A stretch of 64,000 nt of DNA, taken from assembly GCF_014191055.1 (NCBI RefSeq), contig NZ_JACHWB010000003.1, positions 762,274 to 826,273 on the forward strand, written 5' to 3'. Of this stretch, positions 28,366 through 37,006 are shown piece after piece. Every line of letters begins with the position of its first letter. Position 1 is the stretch's first letter. The notes beneath the pieces were generated by a model. The model searched no databases. It was not told where the DNA came from and saw nothing but the letters and a program-made list of their open reading frames with translations. The translations under genes were made by a program, and so were the position numbers. This stretch comes from Microvirga lupini (GTDB lineage: Bacteria; Pseudomonadota; Alphaproteobacteria; Rhizobiales; Beijerinckiaceae).

Positions 28366-30003
28366 TCAGCGGCCCGTCTCCCCGTGGCGGTCGAAGACGA
28401 CATCACCGCCACGGATCGTGAGATCGCAGCGGGTGTCATGGAGGATTTCCTCGGGAGAGGCTGTCAGGAGATCACGGGAGAAGACCGCAACGTCCGCTGC
28501 CATGCCTGGAACAAGGCGGCCCCATTCGTGCTCGGCCTTGTTCACGTAAGCCCCGAATTCCGTGAAGGCCGTGATGGCCTCCTCGATGGACACCACCTCC
28601 CGCTCATCCATGACGGTGCCATGGGAGGTCTTGCGGGTGAGCATCGAGAAGAAGTTCGGGAAGGGATTGATGTCGCAGACAGGGGCATCGCTGCCGGCTG
28701 CTGGCTTGAAACCGAGATCGATCCAGGTTTTGAGTGGATAGGAGGGCTTTGCCCGCTTTTCGCCCACAACGGAAACGTACAGGTCACCGAAATCGTATAT
28801 GAACACGGGCTGCGGCACCGGCTGAACGCCGAGACGCCTCATACGGGTGTTCTGGTCGGGTCTTGCATAGCCGGCGTGTTCGATTCGGTGGCGGCGGTCA
28901 GGATCCGGCATCGCCTCGAGAGCGCGCTCAAAGGCATTCAGTGTCTGCTCGATGGCCGCATCGCCGATGGCGTGCACTGCCAGTTGATAGCCTTTCGCAT
29001 GGTAATCATGCACAAGTTCGTTCATCTCGTTGTCGTGCAGGAGCATCAAACCGGTGGTCTTCGGTTCCCCGACATAGGGCTCGCTCATGGCTGCCGTCCG
29101 GCCGCCGGCGCTGCCGTCGGTGAAAATCTTCACGGGGCCGACGCGAAGCATGGAGTCACCCACGCCCGTCACCACCCCGTCCGCATAGGCCTGTTCCACG
29201 ATGCCTCCCGGTCCCCCGAGCAGGCACTGGGTCGTCCGCACAGGTAAGCGGTCGAGACGTTGGGCAGTGCGGTAGGCCGCCACCTCGCGGTAGCCGGCCC
29301 TCATGCCGACGCCTGCATCCATCACGCTGGTGATCCCATAGGACAGGCATGCTCGGCCGGCATCATCGATGGCCTGAACCAGTTCCTGATCCGTCGGCTC
29401 CGGCAGAACCGCCTTCAATCGATCGCGCCCGGTCTCGGCCAGCAGGCCTGTCAGCCGCCCGTCCCGCTGCTCGATGGAGCCTCCCTGTGGAATGGGCGTC
29501 GTCTCATTGATGCCTGCCAGCTCCAGGGCCTTGGAATTGCAGATCGTTACATGCCCGCAGGCTCTCACGATGGCGACCGGATGATCGGGGGCAGCCGCGT
29601 CCAGTTCTTCCCGAAGAGGGTGGCGACGGACATCAAGCTCGAACTGGTCATATCCGCGTCCCTGGATCCATTGGCCCGGAGGCGTGACCACTGCGCGTTG
29701 CCGAACTCTTTCGAGCAATGCCGCAAGTGTTGGCGCAGAAGCAGGTCGCACGTCCACATGGCCCATAATCACGCCATATGGGAGAAGATGCATGTGCGAG
29801 TCGCACAGCCCCGGGGTAGCAAGCCGTCCGGCGAGATCGATCACACGGGTCTTCGGACCGATGAGAGGTTCCATGTCCCCTGCCGACCCGGCGGCTAAGA
29901 CCTGCCCGGCCCACAAAGCTACGGCCTCCGTCACCTGTTCGCTGAAGCCTCGAAAGACGCGCCCGTTCGTGAGGACGATGTCGGCTGTGGGGAGGATGGG
30001 CAT
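28366..30003 (-). CDS. YtcJ-like amidohydrolase (exoenzyme-regulator/NfdA family)
   Basis: 545-residue amidohydrolase of the YtcJ type, whose best-known member hydrolyses N-substituted formamides. It opens with a D-I-V-L-T-N-G-R-V-F motif, carries DSHMHLLPYG as the first metal motif, has the family RGYDQFEL and ACGHVTICNSKALE segments, and a late ASGDAPVCDINPF-like AGSDAPV motif. It is transcribed towards the copy-2 gene and away from the solute-binding protein gene at 30195, with which it shares a divergent intergenic region of 191 bases. The substrate is unknown. The location suggests a further amide-hydrolysis step of the same catabolic route. Confidence 0.85.
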   Translation of the reverse strand: MPILPTADIVLTNGRVFRGFSEQVTEAVALWAGQVLAAGSAGDMEPLIGPKTRVIDLAGRLATPGLCDSHMHLLPYGVIMGHVDVRPASAPTLAALLERVRQRAVVTPPGQWIQGRGYDQFELDVRRHPLREELDAAAPDHPVAIVRACGHVTICNSKALELAGINETTPIPQGGSIEQRDGRLTGLLAETGRDRLKAVLPEPTDQELVQAIDDAGRACLSYGITSVMDAGVGMRAGYREVAAYRTAQRLDRLPVRTTQCLLGGPGGIVEQAYADGVVTGVGDSMLRVGPVKIFTDGSAGGRTAAMSEPYVGEPKTTGLMLLHDNEMNELVHDYHAKGYQLAVHAIGDAAIEQTLNAFERALEAMPDPDRRHRIEHAGYARPDQNTRMRRLGVQPVPQPVFIYDFGDLYVSVVGEKRAKPSYPLKTWIDLGFKPAAGSDAPVCDINPFPNFFSMLTRKTSHGTVMDEREVVSIEEAITAFTEFGAYVNKAEHEWGRLVPGMAADVAVFSRDLLTASPEEILHDTRCDLTIRGGDVVFDRHGETGR

Positions 30004-30194
30004 AAGCGTCTCTCACAAAGAGCGGAGTTGCGGCAACGGATGCGTTGAGGAGAGGCAGGTTTGCATACCTTTTAGTTAGTCATCAAGTTCTCAGACGCTT
30101 ATCCGTGGGAAAATCCGCCCTTGAAACTCCAGTTGTTTCAGGTCTAGCTTTACCGGGTAGCGGCCACATAAGGCGCACGGAAAGAGGGAATACA

Positions 30195-31232
30195 ATGACA
30201 CAATCCAGATCTTTGACCCGCTGGCTTGCGATGGGCCTTATCGCCGGTGTTGCCGCCGTGTCGGCCGCACCGGCCTCTGCCCAGGCAACACTCGATACCG
30301 TCAAGAAACGCGGCAAGATTCTCTGCGGCGTCTCACCTGTCGCTCCCGGATTCTCCTATGCCGACGACAAGGGTGTCCGACGTGGCTTCGACGTCGATAT
30401 CTGCCGTGCCGTTTCGGCGGCGATCTTCGCCGATCCTGATAAGGTCGAGTTTGTTCCGCTCAATACTAATGTTCGCTTCCAAGCCGTTCAGTCCGGCGAA
30501 GTCGATATCCTGTCTCGCCAGAACACATGGAGCTTCTCGCGCGATGCGTCCCTCGGCCTCGATTTCGGACCTGTGGTGTTCTACGACGGGCAAGGTCTCA
30601 TGGCTCCCGCTAAGCTCAACGTGAAGAGCGCAAGCGAACTTGCAGATGCAGCGATCTGCCTGCTGCCGGGCACGACGACGCTCCAGAATTTGGAAGATTT
30701 TTTCCGGCCTAAGAACATCAAGTACGAGTCTGTGGTGTTCGAGAATTCCGACGAGTGGCGCAATGCGTTCTTCAACGGACGCTGCGATGCCATCACGACT
30801 GATCGCTCGGATCTCGCCTCCGTGCGTGCCATCGCCAATGATCCTGCACAGTATGTGGTGCTCCCGGAAACGATCTCGAAGGAGCCGCTAGCGCCCACGA
30901 TCCGCCAGAACGATCCCAATTGGCGCGATATCCTGAACTGGTCCGTCTATCTCCTCATCGGCGCCGAGGAGAAGGGTATCACCCAGGCGAACGTGGATGA
31001 GTATCTTAAGAGCGAGGATCCTGAGGTTCAGCGCATGCTGGGCGTGAATGGCGACTTCGGCAAGATGCTCGGCCTCGACAACAAGTGGGGCTACAACATC
31101 ATCAAGTCCGTCGGAAACTACGCTGAGGTCTTCGATCGCAATCTCGGACCCAAGACCCGTCTGGGCCTGTCGAGAGGCCCCAACGAGCTCTGGACCAAGG
31201 GCGGCCTGCTCTACGCACCACCTTTCCGGTAG
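30195..31232 (+). CDS. aapJ: Amino-acid ABC transporter substrate-binding protein, AapJ-like
   Basis: 345-residue periplasmic binding protein. The ATG at 30195 follows an AAGAGGGAA ribosome site; the signal peptide (MTQSRSLTRW, hydrophobic core LAMGLIAGVAAVSAAPASAQ) ends near residue 29. The mature protein begins TLDTVKKRGKILCGV and has the general-L-amino-acid family motifs GFDVDICRAVSAAIF and LSRQNTWSFSRD. It is followed by two permease genes of the Aap pattern. In rhizobia AapJ binds a broad range of L-amino acids; here the neighbours suggest an amidohydrolase product or substrate instead. Confidence 0.88.
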   Translation: MTQSRSLTRWLAMGLIAGVAAVSAAPASAQATLDTVKKRGKILCGVSPVAPGFSYADDKGVRRGFDVDICRAVSAAIFADPDKVEFVPLNTNVRFQAVQSGEVDILSRQNTWSFSRDASLGLDFGPVVFYDGQGLMAPAKLNVKSASELADAAICLLPGTTTLQNLEDFFRPKNIKYESVVFENSDEWRNAFFNGRCDAITTDRSDLASVRAIANDPAQYVVLPETISKEPLAPTIRQNDPNWRDILNWSVYLLIGAEEKGITQANVDEYLKSEDPEVQRMLGVNGDFGKMLGLDNKWGYNIIKSVGNYAEVFDRNLGPKTRLGLSRGPNELWTKGGLLYAPPFR

Positions 31233-31298
31233 TCTGAGATCAGCGGGCGGCCGCAAGGCCGCCCGTTCCATCCTCGGCATTCTCCGGAAAGGATCATC

Positions 31299-32471
31299 AT
31301 GCGCATCGATGCGTTGAGTGGAACGAGCCTCCTCTACAACCTTCGCTTCCGGGCGATCCTTTACCAAGTGCTCGCCGTCGGGAGCATTGTCCTTCTAGGG
31401 TGGTATCTTTTCACGAACGTCTCCCAGAAGCTGGCAGAGCAGAACATCGCGACGGGTTTCGGATACTTGAGCCGCGAGGCCGGATTCGTCATCAGCCAGA
31501 GCCTGATCGACTATAAGCCGACTTATACCTACGGCCGGGCCATCCTGGCCGGTATCGCCAACACTGTCTGGGTTTCGGCCTGGGGTGTCGTGCTTGCGAC
31601 CGTTCTCGGTCTTGTCGTCGGCATCGCGCGCCTGTCGCGCAATCCCTTGCTCGCTCTTCTCGCCTTCCTCTACGTGGAGGCACTGCGGAACGTCCCTCTC
31701 CTGCTCTATCTCTTCCTATGGTATGCTCTGATCGTCACCGGCCTGCCGGCCGTCAGGGAAGCGTGGGAAGTGCTACCCCATGTGTTCCTGAGCAACAGTG
31801 GATTGACGGTTCCATCCCTTGTCTGGACCAGTGATTATACGATCATCATCGGCGCGCTGGTTCTCGGAGCAGTTCTGGCATTTGCCATTCGCCGCCGCAT
31901 GACAGCTGAGCGCATCACAACCGGCAAGGAGCGGACCTCCTGGCCCTTGATCGGCCTTGCTCTCCTGATCCCGCCAGCCCTCGCGATTTTGATTCTCCAG
32001 CCAGATTTCACAGTCAGTCTTCCCGAAAAGGGACGTTTCCGCCTGACCGGCGGCTCACAACTCACTCCGGAATTCACAGCTCTGCTCGTCGGCCTCGCCC
32101 TCTCCGCCTCTGCCGGCATTGCCGAGATCGTGCGAAGCGGCATTCTGTCGGTTCGCAAGGGCCAGTGGGAAGCATCGCGGGCCCTGGGTCTGAGAGACGG
32201 GCAGGCCATGCGGCTCGTCGTTCTTCCCCAAGCATTGCGGGTCATCATCCCTCCGCTCACAAGCAGCTATTTGAGCCTCTTCAAGAACTCGTCGCTCGCG
32301 ATCGCAATTGGATACCCGGATCTCGTAATGGTTTCAAACACCACCATGAACCAGACGGGGCAGGCGATCGAAGGCATCGCAATCTTCATGCTTGTCTATC
32401 TTGGGCTGTCGATTGCGATCTCGCTGTTCATGAACTGGTACAACAGTCGCGTTGCTCTGAAGGAGCGCTAG
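31299..32471 (+). CDS. aapQ: Amino-acid ABC transporter permease, AapQ-like
   Basis: 390-residue inner-membrane permease of the polar amino-acid (His/Glu/Gln) family. The N-terminal helix (VLAVGSIVLLGWYLF), a periplasmic insertion typical of AapQ between the first helices, and the family segment EALRNVPLLLYLFLWY are present. The permease signature EAARSLGLSxxQ appears as EASRALGLRDGQAM followed by VVLPQALRVIIPPLTSSYLSLFKNSSLA. Length matches AapQ rather than shorter HisQ-type subunits. aapM begins 3 bases after its stop. Confidence 0.9.
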   Translation: MRIDALSGTSLLYNLRFRAILYQVLAVGSIVLLGWYLFTNVSQKLAEQNIATGFGYLSREAGFVISQSLIDYKPTYTYGRAILAGIANTVWVSAWGVVLATVLGLVVGIARLSRNPLLALLAFLYVEALRNVPLLLYLFLWYALIVTGLPAVREAWEVLPHVFLSNSGLTVPSLVWTSDYTIIIGALVLGAVLAFAIRRRMTAERITTGKERTSWPLIGLALLIPPALAILILQPDFTVSLPEKGRFRLTGGSQLTPEFTALLVGLALSASAGIAEIVRSGILSVRKGQWEASRALGLRDGQAMRLVVLPQALRVIIPPLTSSYLSLFKNSSLAIAIGYPDLVMVSNTTMNQTGQAIEGIAIFMLVYLGLSIAISLFMNWYNSRVALKER

Positions 32472-32474
32472 GAC

Positions 32475-33587
32475 ATGACGACAGCAACCGACATAGCCGA
32501 AGCCCAACTGAAGATGCCGGTCCGGCGCGACCCGGATGTGGGTCGCCGCCTGCTTCATCGCACCCTCAAGCCCCTCATCGGGACTCCGCTCAACGCGGTG
32601 ATCACCCTGGTCTGCTTGTGGATCATGTGGCTTGGAGTCAAGGGTGCCTATGGCTGGCTCGTGACCCGTGCGGTCACCGAGGGAGGCGCGCAGGCCTGTA
32701 AGGTGGGGCAAGGTGCGTGCTGGCCCTATTACGAAGCCAAACTTCGCTTCATGGTCTTTGGGGTCTATCCTTACGATGAGCATTGGCGCGTTGCACTCGC
32801 CATGGTCCTGTTCCTGGGCGCGATCGCCGTTACGATGATCCCGCGCTTTTGGAATCGAAAACTCCTCATGCTCTGGGCCATCACGATTGTGGCCACGGGA
32901 GTGCTGATCGGGGGCGGTGTCCTCGGCCTCTCTTATGTGCCTACGACGCAATGGAGCGGCCTGCCGCTTTCGTTCCTTCTCTCGGCCGTCGGGCTGGCAC
33001 TCGGCTTTCCCCTGGGGGTCGTGCTGGCATTGGCCCGCTCTTCGAAGCTTCCTGCCATCCGGGTGATCGCCATCGTCTTCATCGAGGTGATCCGAGGCGT
33101 GCCGCTCATCAGCATCCTGTTCATGGCCTCGGTCATGCTGCCGCTCTTCATGCCTAGCGGGATCACGGTCGACAAGCTGCTGCGCGCGCAAATCGCAATC
33201 ATCATCTTCGCAGCCGCCTATATCGCAGAAGCTGTCCGCGGAGGACTGCAGGCGATCCCGCGAGGACAGCACGAAGCGGCCAGTGCCATGGGGTTGCATT
33301 ACTGGCAGTCCATGCGCCTCGTTGTTCTGCCTCAGGCGCTGAAGATCGCAATCCCGCCGCTGGTGAACATTTCCATCGGCTTCTTCCAGGATACGACCCT
33401 GGTTACGATCATCGGACTTCTCGATTTCCTCTCCACCGTGCGTACGGCGATGACGGATCCGAACTGGGTAGGCATCGCCGTGCTGGAAGGCTACGTCTTC
33501 GCAGCTGTCGTGTTCCTGGTCTTCTCCTATGGAATGGGCTCCTACAGCCGATTCCTGGAGCGTCGTATGCGCCTCGGGCACGATTGA
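32475..33587 (+). CDS. aapM: Amino-acid ABC transporter permease, AapM-like
   Basis: 370-residue permease partner of AapQ. About eight hydrophobic segments are visible. The family segment EVIRGVPLISILFMASVMLPLF and the coupling motif EAASAMGLHYWQSMRLVVLPQALKIAIPPLVNISIGFFQDT are intact. The start is the ATG at 32475, preceded by AGGAGCGC at the end of aapQ. In the canonical aapJQMP operon an ATPase gene (aapP) follows. Here the next gene is a convergent oxidoreductase, so the ATPase must be supplied from elsewhere. Confidence 0.9.
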   Translation: MTTATDIAEAQLKMPVRRDPDVGRRLLHRTLKPLIGTPLNAVITLVCLWIMWLGVKGAYGWLVTRAVTEGGAQACKVGQGACWPYYEAKLRFMVFGVYPYDEHWRVALAMVLFLGAIAVTMIPRFWNRKLLMLWAITIVATGVLIGGGVLGLSYVPTTQWSGLPLSFLLSAVGLALGFPLGVVLALARSSKLPAIRVIAIVFIEVIRGVPLISILFMASVMLPLFMPSGITVDKLLRAQIAIIIFAAAYIAEAVRGGLQAIPRGQHEAASAMGLHYWQSMRLVVLPQALKIAIPPLVNISIGFFQDTTLVTIIGLLDFLSTVRTAMTDPNWVGIAVLEGYVFAAVVFLVFSYGMGSYSRFLERRMRLGHD

Positions 33588-33596
33588 ACCATTCAA

Positions 33597-33618
33597 GGGA
33601 CCTCTGATCGAGGTGCCC
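33597..33618. terminator. Hairpin between aapM and convergent oxidoreductase
   Basis: ACCTC (33600-33604) pairs with GAGGT (33610-33614), and an outer GGG/CCC pairing is offset by one bulged base. It fills the short gap between the convergent genes. There is no T-run. Confidence 0.4.
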
Positions 33619-33649
33619 AGAATGCAGAGCTTGCGGGCGACACTCTGCG

Positions 33650-34945
33650 TCAGGAAGCGCGTGCCGCGCGATGCTCCTTGGCAAAATCCATGGCTTGGTA
33701 GGTCCAGTAAGTGAGCTGTGCTGCGGCAATGCCAAATGGACCACCACTCCATGTGAGACCAAAAGGTTCGTAGAGACGGTAACGGTCACTCGATCCGAGG
33801 ATTCCCTCTGCGATCACGCGCCCTCCGATAGCCGTCGTGTTCATGCCACGCCCGCCGAAACCGAACACATACCAAACCCCCGGTTGGAGCTGTCCGATAA
33901 GAGGCATCAAATGGCGTGCATAAGCCATGAGGCCCGACCATGCCGTTTCCACACGCACATCTTTGAGCTGCGGATAGGTGGCGACCATCGTCCTTTGCAT
34001 CATCTCCGCAAGACGGCGCGGTTCCGTTGTCCGTGTTGTGATACGCCCGCCCCAGAGCAGGCGCCTTCCTTCGTCGACAAGGCGGTAATAGTCCCCCGCA
34101 CGACGATTGTCGCTGATCGCCATAGGCGTGCGTACCGCCTCCGCGATCCTCTCAGGTGCCGCCTCCGTCAAGAGCACATAGGTCGCGATCGGCAAGATGC
34201 TGCGGCGCAGGCGAGGCAACAAGCCATCTGTGTACCCTCCCCCTGCCAAGATCACGTCTTGCGCCCTGACCTCACCTTGGGCAGTTCTGACGATCTTCCC
34301 TGGCCGATCCAGATCGCATCCTAGGACGCGGGACTTCTCGAATATCTGCCCACCTTGGGCTTCGATAGCCTGTGCGAGTGAGCGTGCGTAGTTGAGGGGG
34401 TGGAAGTGAAAGCTCGCAGGGTCATAAACCGCCTGATAATACTTCGTAGATTGGAGAACAGTTCGCACGGCATCGGTCTGCATCACTTCGAGGCGATAGC
34501 CGAACTCCCTCTGCATTGTCTCGCACTGCCGCCTGAGGCCATCCGGATCGTCATATCGAAGCACACTTATCTTGCCGTAGACCCGCGGATTGTCGGTCAT
34601 GGCAAGACTGTTGATGTTCTCCTCGACGATACGGGCACCTTCCATCGAAAGACGGTATAAGGACTGAGCCCTTTCGGCACCCACCATGCGAGTGATGTTA
34701 GCAAGGCTCGTTGCATAGCCGGGACCGACGAACCCGCCATTGCGACCGGACGCTCCCCAGCCGACCCGCTCAGCCTCCAGCACTACAACAGAGCGACCGG
34801 ATCGCGACAACTCGAGAGCAGCTGTGAGCCCTGCGAGCCCTCCCCCCACAACGACCACATCAGCATTCACCGTTCCATTGAGGGATGAGCGCTGTGACGT
34901 ATCCGTCAGGGTTCGAGCGTAGTAGGTATCCCCGTACCCGGTCAT
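33650..34945 (-). CDS. FAD-dependent amino-acid/amine oxidoreductase (DadA/PuuB-like)
   Basis: 431-residue flavoprotein of the D-amino-acid-oxidase superfamily. The FAD-binding Rossmann motif VVVGGGLAGLTAALELSRSG is near residue 31 and is followed by the GWGASGRNGGFVGPGYA segment seen in gamma-glutamylputrescine oxidases. A C-terminal GGRGMNTTAIGGRVIAEGI motif completes the flavin site. The product should oxidise a primary or secondary amine or D-amino acid to an imine or aldehyde. It is convergent with the aap-like transporter; a role downstream of the amidohydrolases in the same catabolic route is possible but unproven. Confidence 0.88.
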   Translation of the reverse strand: MTGYGDTYYARTLTDTSQRSSLNGTVNADVVVVGGGLAGLTAALELSRSGRSVVVLEAERVGWGASGRNGGFVGPGYATSLANITRMVGAERAQSLYRLSMEGARIVEENINSLAMTDNPRVYGKISVLRYDDPDGLRRQCETMQREFGYRLEVMQTDAVRTVLQSTKYYQAVYDPASFHFHPLNYARSLAQAIEAQGGQIFEKSRVLGCDLDRPGKIVRTAQGEVRAQDVILAGGGYTDGLLPRLRRSILPIATYVLLTEAAPERIAEAVRTPMAISDNRRAGDYYRLVDEGRRLLWGGRITTRTTEPRRLAEMMQRTMVATYPQLKDVRVETAWSGLMAYARHLMPLIGQLQPGVWYVFGFGGRGMNTTAIGGRVIAEGILGSSDRYRLYEPFGLTWSGGPFGIAAAQLTYWTYQAMDFAKEHRAARAS

Positions 34946-35013
34946 GAAAGGCCCCTGATTGTTCTGATCTCCTATTTATAATCCTAGCCTAATCTTGATG
35001 AACTTAGAATGGC

Positions 35014-35727
35014 TTAATCCGGCGGCGAAGGGCATATGCTCCCGCAACATGCAACTCCTGGCAGAAGGTAGCGAAGGCAGCAGAGTTTTCGTTGCCGGAC
35101 TGTGTCATTATCCTGCGGCAGGTACCGCACCAGACCGTACATGGGATTGGCCTGACCATTTCTATCCAGGCGATTGGACAACAGTGAACGCCCCTCCTGC
35201 AGGGCGTCAGAGCGGGTAATGCCAATCGCCTCCGCCTGGTCGAGGGCCCACTCGAAGATGTCGGCTGCATTGTTCCATAAAAGGCGGGGCGACACTCTGA
35301 ACAGCCCGGCGAAGTTCCGGATCAGAGGTTCAACATGGCTCTGAAAGAGACTTGAGAAGCAGCCATCGGAGTCAAGGATTTCTGAGGGTTCCGCATTGGG
35401 GAGAACGATGGCTGCGGTCTTCCCTTTTTCGTCTACGGCAAGGCTGATCCGGTCCAGTTCCACTTGTAGACCGCGACCCAGCAATAGCATAGCTGCGGTC
35501 GTTGGGATGATGAGAGCCCCAAAATGCCATTGTGTCCACATGGACACGATTGCCCGACGGTCACCTCCCACGTGAACCTCCGCAAATCGAGCGAGAAGGT
35601 TTTCTGAGATGCTTTGGTCGAGCAGGTCGCGGCCAGAGATGACGGAGCTATGCTCTCCCGGAAGAGCCAAGGCATCCTTGTAGTGAACGAAAATTCCGGT
35701 GAAGCATGGTGCAAGCGAAGGAATCAT
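35014..35727 (-). CDS. fhuF: Siderophore-iron reductase, FhuF-like
   Basis: 237-residue cytoplasmic protein that probably reduces ferric siderophore to release iron. The C-terminus carries the FhuF [2Fe-2S] signature C-C-x10-C-x-x-C within RKLCCLRYLLPGVACCGSIC, which is diagnostic. The upstream part has only weak features, as usual in this family. Its ATG overlaps the stop of the permease gene (ATGA), so it is the last gene of a coupled TonB-receptor, permease, reductase cassette. This is the normal composition for uptake of a xenosiderophore that the organism may not make. Confidence 0.85.
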   Translation of the reverse strand: MIPSLAPCFTGIFVHYKDALALPGEHSSVISGRDLLDQSISENLLARFAEVHVGGDRRAIVSMWTQWHFGALIIPTTAAMLLLGRGLQVELDRISLAVDEKGKTAAIVLPNAEPSEILDSDGCFSSLFQSHVEPLIRNFAGLFRVSPRLLWNNAADIFEWALDQAEAIGITRSDALQEGRSLLSNRLDRNGQANPMYGLVRYLPQDNDTVRQRKLCCLRYLLPGVACCGSICPSPPD

Positions 35728-36998
35728 AGCTGTCGCGCCACTGCCCCTGAAGAGTGGCTGATCCCATTTTCCTCAGAGAGAGAAGGAGGTCGCTGGCCTA
35801 GCAAGACAACGACGGGAAGAGTCAATGCCGTAAAGGCTGCTGCGGCTCCGAAACAGGCACCATAGCCGAAATGCTGTGCGATCCATCCCGATCCGACGCC
35901 GCCTATCATGCTGACGAGAGCGTCCGTACATTGAAAGAGCGTAAAGTCGACGCCCCCTTGGCGTGGATCGGAGAGCTCCATAAACCTAGCGTAGAGCCCA
36001 ACGAAGCCAATTGCCATGATCCCGGATGAACTTGCCAGGGCCAGTGGGATCAGGAGCGATTGCGTCGTATTGCCCGTCCATGCCGCCAATCCGAGACCTG
36101 ACAAAGCAACTGTCTGCAAGATGAGCGCCAGGATCATGATCCCCCGTGAGCCCCACGCTCTGACACAGGCACCTCCCGCAATCGCGCAACCGAAACCGAC
36201 GATCATGCCGCCTGCTCCATTGATCGTTCCAAGCGACCCCAGATCGACACCTGCATCGATAAGAAAGGGTCCGAGCATGAAGAGCCCCCATTTCTGCGAT
36301 GCAGCATAAAAGGCGGCAAGAACGAGGCCCTTGCGCATCTCGACACGCCTGAGGGCGTTCGTAACTGATGGTCGTTGCAGACGCGCAGCTTCTGGCTTCG
36401 AAGAAGGTGACAGCAGGAATGGCAAGCCGAGCAAGCTGAGGAGCACAGCCATGGAGATCATCGCCCAGGCCCACTCCACCTGTGCAACGAGCAGGAGGAA
36501 CAATCCCGATCCGATTGCCGCACCAAGATAGGCTCCTCCAACTTGCGCGGAGTTAGCCCAACCGTGGTGCCGCTGATGGAGGCTCTCGACGGCATGACCG
36601 TCACAGGCGATGTCGACGGTCGAAGCCGCGAAGGCAATCACCATGAAGGTTGCCATGATCGGCCAGATATTCGTCGGGCTGATCAGGCCGGCCAGGACGA
36701 GACCGGATGCGGAGATCAGCCCGCCAATCAGCACAATCGACCGCGAACGGCTTGGGCCGTTTTCCGGCAGGCGAAAGCGCTCAAGCGCGGGTGCCCACGA
36801 AAACTTCAGAACCCAGGGCAGGACCGCAAGATAGGTCATGCCGATGTCGTCGAGAGATACTCCTTGCTCACGAAGAACACTCGGGAGCGCGGTGAACGTC
36901 ACTCCGCTGATGATGCTCTGCCCGACATACAGCCCACCGACAGCCAAGACGATTGCTGCGGGTGATGCGAGACCTCGCCCTCTGGCGTTCTGAGACAT
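35724..36998 (-). CDS. MFS permease of the RhtX/FptX siderophore family
   Basis: Twelve-helix major facilitator of about 424 residues. The fold resembles AmpG/RhtX: N-terminal AIVLAVGGLYVGQSIISGVTFTALPSVLREQG followed by a YLAVLPWVLKFSWAPALERF loop, which matches the RhtX/FptX pattern of D-R-F/E-R-F after the second helix. RhtX and FptX move ferri-rhizobactin and ferri-pyochelin across the inner membrane without ATP. I start at the ATG at 36998, which has GGTGAG upstream; a GTG at 37013 is also in frame. It is coupled to the FhuF-like gene. Confidence 0.85.
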   Translation of the reverse strand: MSQNARGRGLASPAAIVLAVGGLYVGQSIISGVTFTALPSVLREQGVSLDDIGMTYLAVLPWVLKFSWAPALERFRLPENGPSRSRSIVLIGGLISASGLVLAGLISPTNIWPIMATFMVIAFAASTVDIACDGHAVESLHQRHHGWANSAQVGGAYLGAAIGSGLFLLLVAQVEWAWAMISMAVLLSLLGLPFLLSPSSKPEAARLQRPSVTNALRRVEMRKGLVLAAFYAASQKWGLFMLGPFLIDAGVDLGSLGTINGAGGMIVGFGCAIAGGACVRAWGSRGIMILALILQTVALSGLGLAAWTGNTTQSLLIPLALASSSGIMAIGFVGLYARFMELSDPRQGGVDFTLFQCTDALVSMIGGVGSGWIAQHFGYGACFGAAAAFTALTLPVVVLLGQRPPSLSEENGISHSSGAVARQL

Positions 36999-37006
36999 GA
37001 CTCTGC

